Positions 34,757 to 44,454 are shown, counted from the first letter of the stretch. The stretch: DNA of 64,000 bases from Sphingomonas mucosissima (GCF_002197665.1 NZ_NBBJ01000001.1:1459225-1523224); one strand, 5' to 3'. Made by a program: numbers and translations. The notes: generated by a model from the sequence alone, not told the origin.

Positions 34757-35646
34757 GTCGCTGCCTTCTGGTAAATGGTGTGGCCGCACGCTTGCATGCG
34801 CGCCGCCGCAGGGCCGATCAGCCGTTCGGAGTGACCGATGTAAAGGTAGCCGCCGGGTGCGAGCAGTTCGACGAACCGCGCCTCAAGCTCCGCCTTTGCC
34901 CGATCATCGAAATAGATCATCACGTTGCGGCAGAAGATGACGTCGTAGCTCTGGCGCATCGGCCACGGATCGAACAGGTTCAGGACCCTGGCGGTGACGA
35001 GCGCACGCGCTTCGGCAGCCATCTGGTAGTCAGCGCCCATTTTGCGCATCCAGGCGTCGCGATAGGACGCCGGCACGGGCTCCACGGTTGAGGCAGAATA
35101 GATGCCGCGACTGGTGCTCTCGACCACGTGGGGCGCAATGTCCGTCGCCAGCAGCCTCAGGTCCGCCGAACGAAGCCAGCCTGGAACCTGGCGGCTTTCG
35201 CCAAGAAGGCACATCGCAATGCTGTGCACCTCTTCGCCGCTCGAGCAGCCTGCCGACCAGATCCTGACCGGCGCACTGCGCGCCCGCTGCTGCAACCACG
35301 GCATCGCGGTCGCCCGGAAATGGTCGAAGTGATGCGATTCGCGGAAGAAGTGCGTGTGATTGGTGGTGAGCGCGACCACCATTGCAGCGCGCTCCTCCGC
35401 GTCCGACTGGACGAGCCGAACGTAATCACGGAATTCTGCCAGCCCGTGCTCCCGCAAACGCCGGCTCAGGCGGGAGTGGACCAACGTAGTCTTTGCTTCC
35501 GACAGGTGAATGCGCGCATCGCTCTGCATGATTGCCGCGATCGCATTGAACTCGGCAGCGCCGAGCACCGGGCTGGCCGCACCAGCCGCACCGGCCGGTT
35601 CACCGGTGGCTGGCGGCCGTGATCGGGAGATGCTGGCCGATGTCAT
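34753..35646 (-). CDS. cheR: Chemotaxis methyltransferase CheR
   Basis: A 297-residue SAM-dependent enzyme that methylates receptor Glu residues. Family marks are TNHTHFFRESHHFDHF, the SAM loop RIWSAGCSSGEEVHSIAM, and FDVIFCRNV-type FCRNVMIYFD near the end of the domain. The N-terminal 25 residues are Pro/Ala-rich. The ATG at 35646 overlaps the cheW stop by four bases; the longer frame to 36144 is a shadow of cheW. Confidence 0.95.
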   Translation of the reverse strand: MTSASISRSRPPATGEPAGAAGAASPVLGAAEFNAIAAIMQSDARIHLSEAKTTLVHSRLSRRLREHGLAEFRDYVRLVQSDAEERAAMVVALTTNHTHFFRESHHFDHFRATAMPWLQQRARSAPVRIWSAGCSSGEEVHSIAMCLLGESRQVPGWLRSADLRLLATDIAPHVVESTSRGIYSASTVEPVPASYRDAWMRKMGADYQMAAEARALVTARVLNLFDPWPMRQSYDVIFCRNVMIYFDDRAKAELEARFVELLAPGGYLYIGHSERLIGPAAARMQACGHTIYQKAAT

Positions 35647-36137
35647 GCGGCCAGGTCCAGCTGGCGCGTGAGGCTCAGCGCGTTCAGGTCGAGGAGCGAC
35701 ACCATCTCTGCGCTTTCGTGCGCCGACACGCCCTCCGTGGTGCGCGCGGAGATCTGCACGAGGCCAGAAATCACGCCTTCCTCGCTGATGTCGACGTCGG
35801 GGGACGGCTGAATGTCGCCGTCCTTGATGAGAACGATGTCGGCGACTTCGTCCACCAGGAACCCTGCTTGCTTGCCGGCGATGCTCACAACGAGGATGCA
35901 CGAGCGCGCGTGGATGGCACTCGGCTCCCACCCCAGTCGCTCGGCCAGCCCGACCACCGGGATCACGGTGCCGCGAAGATTGGTGACGCCCTTGATGTAG
36001 CTGGGCACGCGCGGGAGCGGTGTCGGCTCTTCCCATTCCCGGATCTCGATAAGCGCGCTCATCTCGATGCCAAACATCTGATTGCCGAGCGAGAACGTGA
36101 CGATCTTGCGCTCGCCGATGCTGTCGATGCTGCTCAT
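35643..36137 (-). CDS. cheW: Chemotaxis coupling protein CheW
   Basis: A 164-residue scaffold that links receptors to the CheA kinase. Typical parts are VTFSLGNQMFGIEMSALIEIREW, PSYIKGVTNLRGTVIPVVGLAERLG and AGFLVDEVADIVLI. It is coupled to cheA and cheR by four-base overlaps. Confidence 0.95.
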   Translation of the reverse strand: MSSIDSIGERKIVTFSLGNQMFGIEMSALIEIREWEEPTPLPRVPSYIKGVTNLRGTVIPVVGLAERLGWEPSAIHARSCILVVSIAGKQAGFLVDEVADIVLIKDGDIQPSPDVDISEEGVISGLVQISARTTEGVSAHESAEMVSLLDLNALSLTRQLDLAA

Positions 36138-38335
36138 GCTGCAAGTCCCTTCATTGCGAATTTCGAGGTGGATGTCGGCGAGGCGACGAGAGCCTCGATG
36201 TCGAGGATGAGGGCGATCGAACCGTCGCCGAGGATGGTCGCACCGCCGAGGCCGCGGATCGGGTGCAGGTTTTGATCAAGGCTCTTGATCACCACCTCGC
36301 GCCGGTCATCGATCGTATCGACCATCAGACCGACATTCCCGGCGCTCTCGCTTTCAACGATGATAACCAGCGATTCCTCGGGATCACGGCGGTATTTGGA
36401 GCCGAAACCAAAGGTGTCGGTCAGGCGCCTCACCGGCAGATAGTTGCCGCGAAGCTCGATCACTTCCGTGGTCGGCGACATACGACGCACCTGCCCACTT
36501 TCTGGGCGCACTGCCTCGACGACGTTGGCGAGCGGCAGCACGAAGCGCTGATCGGCGAGCCGCACGATCATGCCGTCCAGGATCGCGAGCGTCAGCGGCA
36601 GGATCATGGTGAAGGTGGTGCCCTCACCCGGGACCGAGCTGATTTCGACCCGTCCGCCCAGCGCCTCGACGTTGGAACGCACCACATCCATGCCGACGCC
36701 GCGGCCGGAAATATTCGAGATGGTTTCGGCGGTGGAGAAGCCGGGCGCGCAGATCAGCTGATCGATTTCCTCATTGGAAAGCGTCGCTTCCGCCGACACG
36801 ATCCCCTTGTCGATCGCCTTGGCAAGCACGCGCTGACGATCGATGCCGCGACCGTCATCGGCCACCCGCACGAAAATGCGCGCGCCGCGCTGCTCGGCGG
36901 ACAGGCGAATGGTGCCCACGGCGGGCTTTCCCTTCGCCAACCGTTCTTCCGCGCTTTCGATGCCGTGATCGCAGGCATTGCGGATCATGTGGGTGAGCGG
37001 GTCGCCGATCTTCTCGATGACGCCCTTGTCCACCTCGGTCGCTTCGCCGCTGGTTTCGAGCAGATACTGCTTGCCGGTCTCTGCCGACAAGTCGCGCAGC
37101 ATACGCGGCACGCGGCTGAATGCCTGCTTGATCGGCTGCGCCCGCAGCGACATCACGTTGTCCTGGATCTCGCGCGTCAGGCGCGCCAGCTCCGGCAGCT
37201 CGACACGCTCCTGATCCTTCGGACTCAGCCGATCGGAGAGGATCGAGTTGCGGATCACCAGCTCTCCGACGAGGTTGAGCAAGAGATCCAGCTTGGTGAG
37301 GTCCACCCGGATCGTCTGTGCCGGCTGCTCCACTGCACGCTCCGTAGGGCGTGGATCGGGTGTGGTAGCCGGGGCGGCCGAGACGGGCGCGAGGGTCGAT
37401 CCGGTGATCGGCACTACCGCCGCGGAACGAGGCGCTACCTCTTCGATCGAATCGGCAACGATCGGCTGCTGCTCGGCAACGACCGGTGCTGCGACGCTCT
37501 CGACGGACCGGACGATCTCGACCAGCGAATCCGGTGCCACGAAATCGAAAGCCTCGGAAATGGCGGATTCCTCCACCGTGCCCGGCAGCGACAGCGCCCA
37601 GGTGAGATAGCCGTCTTCTGGGTCCAGGTCGCGCAGGCCCGGCAGCGTGCTGCTGTCCACCGACGCGATCGTACCGCCCAGTTCCTCCAGCTCGCGGAGC
37701 ACGAGCAGGGGCTCGCTGGCATTCGCCAGCGCCTCGCGCGACGGGCGGAAGCGAACGGTCCACGCGGCCGGCGCGGATGTTTCGAGATCCTCAAGGGCGA
37801 CGCCCACGGGCTCGAAACCGAAGGGATCGAACTCCTCCACGGCGGCCTGAACCGGCGTGAAACCGAACTCATCCTCGTCCGGCGCCGCGGCCAGCGGCTG
37901 GGGAGCCGCGGGCGACGCCGCCGGCGTTGCCGCGTCCGACGCGCCCTTGTTGGCGAGAACGTTCTCCAGTGCCTGGAGCGCGGCCGCGTCATCGGGCAGC
38001 GGCGCCGTTCCCTGCGCGAATGCGACATGGTCCGACAGGATGTCAAAGGCCGCGAGCATCACCTTCGTGACGCCGGGCGTCGCGGGGATCCGCTCGGCGC
38101 GCACTTCGTCGAGCACGTTCTCGAATCGGTGCGAAAAGGCGGTCAGGGCCGTGTGGCCAAACGCGCCCGAGCCGCCCTTGATCGAATGCACGGCACGAAA
38201 GACGCCGGCGATCACGTTTGCTGAAACGTCGCCCGCGGCCATTGCCGACAAACCTGCCTCGGCCGTGGCAAGTCCTTCGGCGCACTCTTCGAAGAAGATC
38301 GCCTGGATCTCGTCGAGTTCGTCGCTCACGGGCAC
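36134..38335 (-). CDS. cheA: Chemotaxis histidine kinase CheA
   Basis: A 733-residue kinase. The N-terminal HPt domain carries the phosphorylated His50 in HSIKGGSGAFG. A long acidic linker (about residues 130-330) follows, with no obvious CheY-binding P2 domain that I can name. Then come the dimerisation domain, the ATPase domain (N box LTHMIRNACDHGIES, G1 VADDGRGID, G2 GRGVGMDVV) and a C-terminal CheW-like regulatory domain. It phosphorylates CheY and CheB. It overlaps the preceding cheY by ten bases. Confidence 0.95.
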   Translation of the reverse strand: MPVSDELDEIQAIFFEECAEGLATAEAGLSAMAAGDVSANVIAGVFRAVHSIKGGSGAFGHTALTAFSHRFENVLDEVRAERIPATPGVTKVMLAAFDILSDHVAFAQGTAPLPDDAAALQALENVLANKGASDAATPAASPAAPQPLAAAPDEDEFGFTPVQAAVEEFDPFGFEPVGVALEDLETSAPAAWTVRFRPSREALANASEPLLVLRELEELGGTIASVDSSTLPGLRDLDPEDGYLTWALSLPGTVEESAISEAFDFVAPDSLVEIVRSVESVAAPVVAEQQPIVADSIEEVAPRSAAVVPITGSTLAPVSAAPATTPDPRPTERAVEQPAQTIRVDLTKLDLLLNLVGELVIRNSILSDRLSPKDQERVELPELARLTREIQDNVMSLRAQPIKQAFSRVPRMLRDLSAETGKQYLLETSGEATEVDKGVIEKIGDPLTHMIRNACDHGIESAEERLAKGKPAVGTIRLSAEQRGARIFVRVADDGRGIDRQRVLAKAIDKGIVSAEATLSNEEIDQLICAPGFSTAETISNISGRGVGMDVVRSNVEALGGRVEISSVPGEGTTFTMILPLTLAILDGMIVRLADQRFVLPLANVVEAVRPESGQVRRMSPTTEVIELRGNYLPVRRLTDTFGFGSKYRRDPEESLVIIVESESAGNVGLMVDTIDDRREVVIKSLDQNLHPIRGLGGATILGDGSIALILDIEALVASPTSTSKFAMKGLAA

Positions 38336-38691
38336 ACGCGGCGGATCGCCGCCCCCAGCTTGGTCGCTTCGAACGGCTTCGTGATCCAGCCGGTGGCGCC
38401 CGCAGAACGGGCGCGCGCCTTCTTCTCGTCGGAGAATTCGGTGGAGAGCACCAGGATCGGCGTGCCACGGAACTGAGGCAGCGCGCGCACCGCTTCGATC
38501 AGCTCGAAGCCGTCCATCTTGGGCATGTTGATGTCAGTGATGAGGAGATCGGGCGTGACCTCGTGCATCCGTTCCAGGCCATGTTCGCCATCATTCGCGC
38601 TCTCGATGCGGAAGCCCTGCGCGGTCAGCGAGGTCTTCAGCAGCATCCGCATGCTGGCTGAATCGTCGACGGTAAGGATCAATTTGCTCAC
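38326..38691 (-). CDS. cheY: Chemotaxis response regulator CheY (first copy)
   Basis: A 121-residue single-domain receiver with TVDDSASMR, Asp53 in LLITDINMPKMDG, LSTEFS and ITKPFEA with the conserved Lys. It lies just before cheA, matching Caulobacter cheYI. It shares four bases with the STAS gene upstream (ATGA). Confidence 0.93.
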   Translation of the reverse strand: MSKLILTVDDSASMRMLLKTSLTAQGFRIESANDGEHGLERMHEVTPDLLITDINMPKMDGFELIEAVRALPQFRGTPILVLSTEFSDEKKARARSAGATGWITKPFEATKLGAAIRRVCP

Positions 38692-39017
38692 TGGAAGACG
38701 TCCTTTTCGGTGGCGAGGCCGATTGCATCGGCCAGGCAGCAGGCGGTGACGCGCTCCACAAAGGCGCGACTTGGGTTGAGGATCTCGAACGGCATGCCGT
38801 TCTGTTCGGCATCGATACGGGCGGCGATCAGCAGCTGGAGCACGGCTTGGCCGACGCTTTCCACTTCGGACGCATCCACCTCGATGCGTCCTTGGAAGTC
38901 CGCGGCGAGGACGAGGCGGACCCGAAGATCCTCCGCGGCAACCGTGCTGTTGTGAGCGAGAAGCCGGATGGGGCCGGCGTCCTGCGGGGCATCAAGCGGG
39001 GACAGCATTGAGTTCAT
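38688..39017 (-). CDS. STAS-domain protein of the chemotaxis operon (CheX position)
   Basis: A 109-residue protein with a STAS-like pattern: a beta-rich front (IRLLAHNSTVAAEDLRVRLVLAADFQGRIEVDAS, given here in part), the loop DASEVESVGQAVLQLLIAARIDAEQ and a C-terminal helix pair. A Ser at the STAS phosphorylation-type site would be in VESVGQ. At the head of the Caulobacter che1 operon a gene called cheX holds this place. It overlaps motA by 26 bases. Precise role unknown; it may link signalling state to the kinase cluster. Confidence 0.7.
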   Translation of the reverse strand: MNSMLSPLDAPQDAGPIRLLAHNSTVAAEDLRVRLVLAADFQGRIEVDASEVESVGQAVLQLLIAARIDAEQNGMPFEILNPSRAFVERVTACCLADAIGLATEKDVFQ

Positions 39018-39876
39018 TTTTCGCCTCGTCGAGAGCAGTCTCGAGTTGTTGGAACGTGGGTGCGTAGCTGGACGGCGTCATGCGGCGCGCGATCTCGATC
39101 GCGACCTGAGTCGGCTGACCCTGGGCGTGCGCAACGATTGCCGTTTTCACGATCTGGAACGGCTTGGCATCGGCATCGACGATCTCCAGCAGCTTTGCGG
39201 CGAGAGGGCCGACCAGGCAGTAAGCGAGAAGAACGCCGAGGAACGTTCCGACCAGCGCGCCGCCGATCATGGCACCAAGCACTTCGGTCGGCTGGTCGAT
39301 CGAACCCATCGTCTTGATGACGCCGAGCACCGCGGCAACGATGCCGATCGCGGGAAGCCCGTCCGCCATCGCCTGCAGGGCGTGCTGCGGCATCAGCTCC
39401 TCGTGGTGATGCTTCTCCATGTCATTATCCATCGCCTCCGCGATCTGATGCGGATCCTCGAAGTTCACCGTCATCATGCGCAGGTAATCCGCGATGAATT
39501 CCGTCAGGTGATGGTCCTTCAACAGCCGCGGATAACGCGAGAAGATCGGGCTCTCCTCCGGCTTGTCGAGATGCGGCTCGATGGCGGTCGCGCCACCTTT
39601 CTTGAAGGTGGAGAGAAGACCGAACATCAGCGTCAGCAGATCGCGGTAGTCGCTGTCCTTCCAACGCCCACCCTTGAAGGCGCGCGCCAGGCCCTTGCCG
39701 GCGCTCTTTACCGTGGCCATCGAATTGGCGACGATGAACGCGCCGATGGAGGCGCCCCCGATCGCCATCATTTCATGCGGCAGCGCATGGAGGACGATGT
39801 CCATCTTGCCGCCAGCCATGATGAAGCTGCCGAAAACGCAGCCGAGGATTATGAGAAAGCCGACACCGTTCAGCAT
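38992..39876 (-). CDS. motA: Flagellar stator protein MotA
   Basis: A 294-residue proton-channel subunit with four membrane helices, two near the N-terminus (GVGFLIILGCVFGSFIMAGG and EMMAIGGASIGAFIVAN) and two after residue 170 (GLPAIGIVAAVLGVIKTMGS and IGGALVGTFLGVLLAYCLVGPLA). The cytoplasmic loop between them carries the charged residues that contact FliG. It opens the minus-strand run that contains the che genes and motB. A TATAAT-like element lies 42 bases upstream. Confidence 0.95.
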   Translation of the reverse strand: MLNGVGFLIILGCVFGSFIMAGGKMDIVLHALPHEMMAIGGASIGAFIVANSMATVKSAGKGLARAFKGGRWKDSDYRDLLTLMFGLLSTFKKGGATAIEPHLDKPEESPIFSRYPRLLKDHHLTEFIADYLRMMTVNFEDPHQIAEAMDNDMEKHHHEELMPQHALQAMADGLPAIGIVAAVLGVIKTMGSIDQPTEVLGAMIGGALVGTFLGVLLAYCLVGPLAAKLLEIVDADAKPFQIVKTAIVAHAQGQPTQVAIEIARRMTPSSYAPTFQQLETALDEAKNELNAVPA

Positions 39877-39917
39877 GGCGCATTCCGAACATTGAAGAGA
39901 AGCGTATGATTTCCCGA

Positions 39918-39923
39918 ATTATA
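39918..39923 (-). promoter_or_regulatory. TATAAT-like element before motA
   Basis: The minus strand reads CCCTCTATAATTCGGG, with TATAAT at 39923-39918, 42 bases before the motA start. The pyrimidine-rich lead-in is shared with other flagellar operon fronts in this window. No standard -35 is seen. Confidence 0.5.
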
Positions 39924-40025
39924 GAGGGCTTGCGCGCCAACCGGGCTGCGTCGGCGACAAACATCTCACCAGCGCTCACGACCGATAGTTTTTCTTCGAT
40001 CCGGACCTCTCGGCCGCAGACTGTC

Positions 40026-40031
40026 TAGAAT
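40026..40031 (+). promoter_or_regulatory. TAGAAT element before flaF
   Basis: CTGTCTAGAATGG lies 34 bases before the flaF start and resembles the TATAAT-like elements at other motility operons. It is divergent from the motA element about 100 bases away. Confidence 0.4.
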
Positions 40032-40064
40032 GGAAGCAGGAACCGTCAGGAGCGTCGAGCACCC

Positions 40065-40451
40065 ATGTCCTTAAATGCCTATCAGCGCGCGCGGAGCATC
40101 GTAGAAAGCCCGCGAGCGACCGAGTTTCGCCTGATGAGCCAAATCACCGGCGACATGATGCAAGCTAGGGATAGCGGACTTCGGGGTGCAGCACTTGTTC
40201 CCGTACTGCACCGAAACCGCGAGATCTGGAGCGTGTTTTCTTCGGCCTGTGGCGCGGTGGGCAACGAACTGCCTGATCAACTACGCGCAAGCATCATCTC
40301 GATTGCATTGTGGGTGGATCGTTTTACCAGTGACGTAATCGCTGGCCGCGACTCGATTGACGAGCTGATCGAAGTAAATCGTTCCATAACGGAAGGACTT
40401 TCGCCAGGAATGCAGCAATCGCGCATGGCGCGGCAGGCCGAAGCAGCGTAG
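40065..40451 (+). CDS. flaF: Flagellin regulator FlaF
   Basis: A 128-residue protein of the FlaF family, which in alphaproteobacteria works with FlbT to control flagellin translation or secretion. The family pattern is visible: YQRARSIVESPRATEFRLMSQIT, REIWSVFSSACGAVGNELPDQLRASIISIALWVDR. AGGAG (40048-40052) precedes the ATG. No flagellin gene or flbT lies in the window, so its targets are elsewhere. Confidence 0.9.
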   Translation: MSLNAYQRARSIVESPRATEFRLMSQITGDMMQARDSGLRGAALVPVLHRNREIWSVFSSACGAVGNELPDQLRASIISIALWVDRFTSDVIAGRDSIDELIEVNRSITEGLSPGMQQSRMARQAEAA

Positions 40452-40545
40452 AACTGAGCCAAAGGGGCATCGGTTAACGTCGTATTTACCTTGATCACCT
40501 TAGTTACAGGAAATACGTACTCCTCAGGGCTGCCGGATCGCATGC

Positions 40546-41226
40546 ATGGATGAGAAGCTGACTGATTCCGTAGCTGGGGGCCACTGCTCGCGCGAAAAGC
40601 ACGAGGTGGTGCGCCAGGCTGCGGTTTACGCTTCGGGTGTCCTGAACATGGCAGGTGATCCGGCCATGCATCAACTGGTCGAGCACGCCGCGCGCGAGTT
40701 CCATGTGCCCGTGGCGGCAGTTTCCGTCGTGGATCGAGATCGGCAGTGGTTTCCCGTTTCCATCGGAATGGATGTTCCGGAAACAGCGCGCGAGGTGTCG
40801 TTCTGCGCTCATGCTATCGAACAGCCTCATGAGATCCTGACCGTGCTGGACGCGAGCCGCGATCCCCGCTTCTGCGCCAACCCGCTGGTCACCGGTGCAA
40901 GCCACTTCCGCTTTTACTTGGGCTGCCCCATTCTCGACCGGAGCGGCCTAGCGCTTGGCTCGCTGTGCGTGATCGACGTGCAGCCGCGCGCGCAGGTGGA
41001 AACCGGCGAGTACGAACGATTGCGTGAGCTTGCTCAAAAAGCCGCCAACCTCATCGCTTATGTTGAAGTCAGCACCACCGACCTGAAGCACGCCGGCGAC
41101 AGCATCGGTGAACAGATCGAGGATCTGATCCGTGCCGGCGACGATAGTGTCGTCGGCGAATTGGACGCCATGCTCCGCCGTATCGAACGGCAAGAGGAGA
41201 AGCTACGGCGGCAGCGGAAAGGCTGA
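40546..41226 (+). CDS. GAF-domain protein
   Basis: A 226-residue soluble protein. Residues ~30-165 form a GAF domain with the common sequence VSFCAHAIEQPHEILTVLDASR and DPRFCANPLVTGASHFRFYLGCPI. The last ~60 residues are a charged helix likely to form a coiled coil (LDAMLRRIERQEEKLRRQRKG). There is no output domain, so it probably signals by binding a partner. It follows flaF by 94 bases and may share its transcript. Ligand unknown. Confidence 0.85.
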   Translation: MDEKLTDSVAGGHCSREKHEVVRQAAVYASGVLNMAGDPAMHQLVEHAAREFHVPVAAVSVVDRDRQWFPVSIGMDVPETAREVSFCAHAIEQPHEILTVLDASRDPRFCANPLVTGASHFRFYLGCPILDRSGLALGSLCVIDVQPRAQVETGEYERLRELAQKAANLIAYVEVSTTDLKHAGDSIGEQIEDLIRAGDDSVVGELDAMLRRIERQEEKLRRQRKG

Positions 41227-41459
41227 CACCTTCCGGCGCGCTGGGTGCGGCGCCGAAGTTCGACACCCATGTACGACCGCCAAGGCATATCCCGACCTTG
41301 CTCACTGCGCCGCTCGCCCCTGACCGGCCGAGAAGGCGCATCATCTGAAGGTTGCGTTGACCTTATCGGCCAGCCCGCTCTGTCGGCAGTGCCGGCAGGC
41401 TGGTGTGTGCGCGGGCTGCCCGATTGCTCCCGGCCAGGATCGCCCGCCGGCCGCTGATC

Positions 41460-42182
41460 TCAGAACGATATGGTGGCGGAGTTCAAAGCGCCATTCTTCG
41501 CAAGGTCGCGCCCTGCGTCGTTGAAGATCTCAGCGTCGGAGCTCGCGAAATATGCCCCAAACGTGAAACGCTTGATATTGAGCGTCACGCCCGTGAGCCA
41601 GTCGGCCTTTTCCCCCACGATGCAACCATCGAAGTGGCCGTTCTCATATCTGGAGCCGGCGATAAGCGCGAAGGGCGTGTCCGCGGTCGGCTGCTGCACT
41701 TCGAGCGCAGCATAGACATTGTGCCGGAGCCAGCCACTCGGCGCGCGCATATTGTTTTGCTTGGGCGCATAAGCGACTGCACCGGTGAAAGATGTGCTGC
41801 CGACGTCTTCGTCACGTGCGCGTTGAATCCAACAAAGTCGGATTGGCGTTTCGACGGATAAAGGAAATAGATGATGCCGGCATAATAAATGATGCCGGCA
41901 TCAAAGGTGCAGACTTGCCCAGTGACCCATGGTAGCCGGCGCCGATGCTGACCTCTGCGCGCGCACCCTTGGCGGAGCGCGCGATGCTGGAGGTCCAGAG
42001 ATCGTGTGGAACCCGTCGGCATGCGACAACGAGAGGCCGACCTGTGCGGCAGGATTACACTCGCTGAGCGAAACGCCGCGAGCATTATATTCCGACACGA
42101 TCGCGCCCTCGCCGCTCATTGTTCAGGTCTGTGCCAGAGCGGGCTGCACCGGCGCGAGCCCACACGCTGCGACGGCGAACAT
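41460..42182 (-). pseudogene. TorF-type putative porin gene, multiply disrupted
   Basis: Translating all three minus frames recovers one barrel protein in pieces. A signal peptide from ATG 42182 (MFAVAACGLAPVQPALAQT) meets a TGA. The same frame then gives VSEYNARGVSLSECNPA; a frame change gives DLWTSSIARSAKGARAEVSI; another gives FLYPSKRQSDFVGFNAHVTK; and a third change gives SFTGAVAYAPKQNNMRAPSG to the end SATISF. These are ordered parts of a TorF family porin (~240 residues). An 18-base tandem duplication (41864-41899) doubles the AGIIYY segment. At least three frameshifts plus one stop mean that it is decayed. It ends next to the GGDEF-EAL gene on the same strand. Confidence 0.85.
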
Positions 42183-42201
42183 CAACTTGTTCGCATGACA
42201 G

Positions 42202-44454
42202 TCAGGCTGCTTCGCGGTCAGCGGGATCAAAGGCGGCGAGCGTGCTTACAGCCGTGGCGGAGACGGGCGCGGAGAAGTAGAAACCTTGCAATTCGTTGCA
42301 GCCGCTCTCCTTCAGGAACTGGAGCTGCTCGTCGGTCTCCACGCCCTCGGCCGTCACCGTCAGACCCATGGCATGACCAAGCGTGATGACGGCGGTGATA
42401 ATCGCCGCTGAATCGACCGCTTGCCCTAGATGCTGAATGAAGCTTCGATCGATCTTGATCTTGTCGACATCGAACCGGCGCAAATAGCTGAGCGACGAAT
42501 AGCCGGTGCCAAAATCGTCCAGAGCAACCCGCAGGCCGGCCGCACGCAACCGTCGCAGCGCGCTGCGGACATTCTCGTCGTCGTCGATCAGCACACCTTC
42601 TGTAACTTCGACCTCGATCTTTGCAGGATCGGCCCCACAAGCGTTGACGATGCCAAGGACCCGTTCGGCGAAGTGCGGGCTGCGGAACTGAACCGGCGAA
42701 AAGTTGATCGCCACGAACAGGTCGGGCCACTCGAGTGATGCGCGGCATGCCTGTTCAAGGATCCAGTCGCCCAGCGGGCCGATGAGCCCCGTTTCCTCGG
42801 CAACTGGGATTAGCTGCGCTGGCGAGATGTTGCCGCGCTGCGGATGCTCCCACCGCAGAAGCGCCTCCACCCCGATCACCCGCCCCTGTTCGTTGACCAG
42901 AGGCTGATAGGCCAAGCGCAGACCAGTGTTCGTGGCCAGCGCGTGGCGCAGATCCTCTTCGATCTCGCCGCGAAACCGTACGCCAGCGTCCATAGCCGGG
43001 CTGAAGTAGCGATAGCAGTCCCGGCCCTCACCCTTTGCCACATAAAGCGCGATATTCGCCTTGCGCAGCAATTCGGTGCGCTCGGTGCCGCTGAGCGGCG
43101 CAAGGATGACGCCCATGCTGACGCCGACATGCGCCTGGTTGCCGAGCACCTCGAATGGCCGGTTCACTACCTCGCGAATCCGCTCGCAGATCTGATCAAC
43201 TTCCGCAGTGTTGCGAACACCATCCAACAGGACGGCAAACTCGTCCCCGCCGAGGCGGGCGACCATGTCCTTGTCGCGCAAGAGGCTCGCAAGGCGCGAG
43301 CCGAATTCCTGGATCAGCGCATCGCCGGCGAGGTGGCCGAAATTGTCGTTGACGTGCTTGAAGCGGTCTAGATCGAGGAGAATGAGCGCACAGCTGCGCC
43401 CGCGCCGAGCCTCCACCAGCGCGTGATCGAAATGATCGTTGAACTTCGCGCGGTTCGGCAGGCCCGTCAGCGGATCGTGGAACGCGAGGTGATGCGCCTG
43501 CGCTTCGCTCGCCTGCAATTGCATGATGGCAGCGCGCAGATCATTGGTGCTTGCGATCAGCCGACGGCCGAGGAGCAGCATCAGCCCCGCAATGAGGCAT
43601 GTCGAAAGCGTGCCCACGGGCACCAGCACCGACTTGATGGCCGACCCCGGCAGTTCCGGGGACCAGAAGAGCCATGCGACCACCTGCCCGGAACGGTTGC
43701 GGAGCGGTAAGGACGCCTCGCTTTCGCGCACATTAGAAATCGTGGAGAAGCGCGGCCGGGCAAGCAGATACTCCCGGGCCAGTCGGTCGCGGAACGTGCC
43801 GTCAAGGTAGCGCACGCTGAGCAGGACCCGGCGAGCGCCCGGCTGATCCGCGATCTTGGCAGTCAAGGGAAGCACAAGCATCGCGCTTACCGCAGCGGGG
43901 CGTCCTCCGATGACCAGAAGATCGGAGACAAAGGGCGCGTTGACCGAAGCGTCGGCGGATCGTGACGGCGCCAGCTTAAAGACGCGATCCTCGGCCCTGA
44001 GCGTAGCGAGAAGGCGTTTGAGGCCCGGCGCGCTTTGATCGTGTAGGCTTTCCTGAACGCGGCGGCCGTCCACCATCGCGTATGCGACCTCATCACGCGC
44101 ATCCAACAGGAAAACGCGATCATGCCCGAAGAGATCGTGTAGCCACAGGCCGATGTTGGCGTCGAGCCAATCCAGATCAGGCGCAGGCGCCCGCAATTTC
44201 ACCACCAGATCGTCCCAGACGGCGACGGTCTGCTGCTGCAGCTGGATCTCTGCCAGGCTCGTCTGGACAGCACGCTGAACGGTGCGCACCTGCCGGTCGA
44301 TCGACACGGTGTCGCTTCGCCCGGCCGACCAGAACAGCCCGAAGCCCAGGATCGTGATCGCGATGATCGTCGCCAGGGCAATCGGCAACAGCAGACGACG
44401 ATCGGACCCTACGGTCAGCCGAAGGGCTTTCAGAGCGTGTTTCGCGTCGATCAT
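42202..44454 (-). CDS. CHASE4-GGDEF-EAL cyclic di-GMP protein
   Basis: A 750-residue membrane sensor. Helices at ~22-44 and ~275-297 flank a periplasmic CHASE4-like domain (with WDDLVVKLRAP). The diguanylate cyclase domain has an intact GGDEF (402-406) and an RxxD inhibitory site five residues before it (393-396). The EAL domain is also intact: EALLRWEHP, NFSPVQFR, EVTEGVLIDD, DDFGTGYSSLSYLRRF and KIDRSF. So it may make and break cyclic di-GMP, in line with control of motility next to the fliOP genes. Signal unknown. Confidence 0.93.
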   Translation of the reverse strand: MIDAKHALKALRLTVGSDRRLLLPIALATIIAITILGFGLFWSAGRSDTVSIDRQVRTVQRAVQTSLAEIQLQQQTVAVWDDLVVKLRAPAPDLDWLDANIGLWLHDLFGHDRVFLLDARDEVAYAMVDGRRVQESLHDQSAPGLKRLLATLRAEDRVFKLAPSRSADASVNAPFVSDLLVIGGRPAAVSAMLVLPLTAKIADQPGARRVLLSVRYLDGTFRDRLAREYLLARPRFSTISNVRESEASLPLRNRSGQVVAWLFWSPELPGSAIKSVLVPVGTLSTCLIAGLMLLLGRRLIASTNDLRAAIMQLQASEAQAHHLAFHDPLTGLPNRAKFNDHFDHALVEARRGRSCALILLDLDRFKHVNDNFGHLAGDALIQEFGSRLASLLRDKDMVARLGGDEFAVLLDGVRNTAEVDQICERIREVVNRPFEVLGNQAHVGVSMGVILAPLSGTERTELLRKANIALYVAKGEGRDCYRYFSPAMDAGVRFRGEIEEDLRHALATNTGLRLAYQPLVNEQGRVIGVEALLRWEHPQRGNISPAQLIPVAEETGLIGPLGDWILEQACRASLEWPDLFVAINFSPVQFRSPHFAERVLGIVNACGADPAKIEVEVTEGVLIDDDENVRSALRRLRAAGLRVALDDFGTGYSSLSYLRRFDVDKIKIDRSFIQHLGQAVDSAAIITAVITLGHAMGLTVTAEGVETDEQLQFLKESGCNELQGFYFSAPVSATAVSTLAAFDPADREAA

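Noticed and set aside
36263..38224. 653-codon plus-strand frame opposite cheA
   Set aside because: Shadow of cheA; the sequence is His/Arg-rich and matches no fold.
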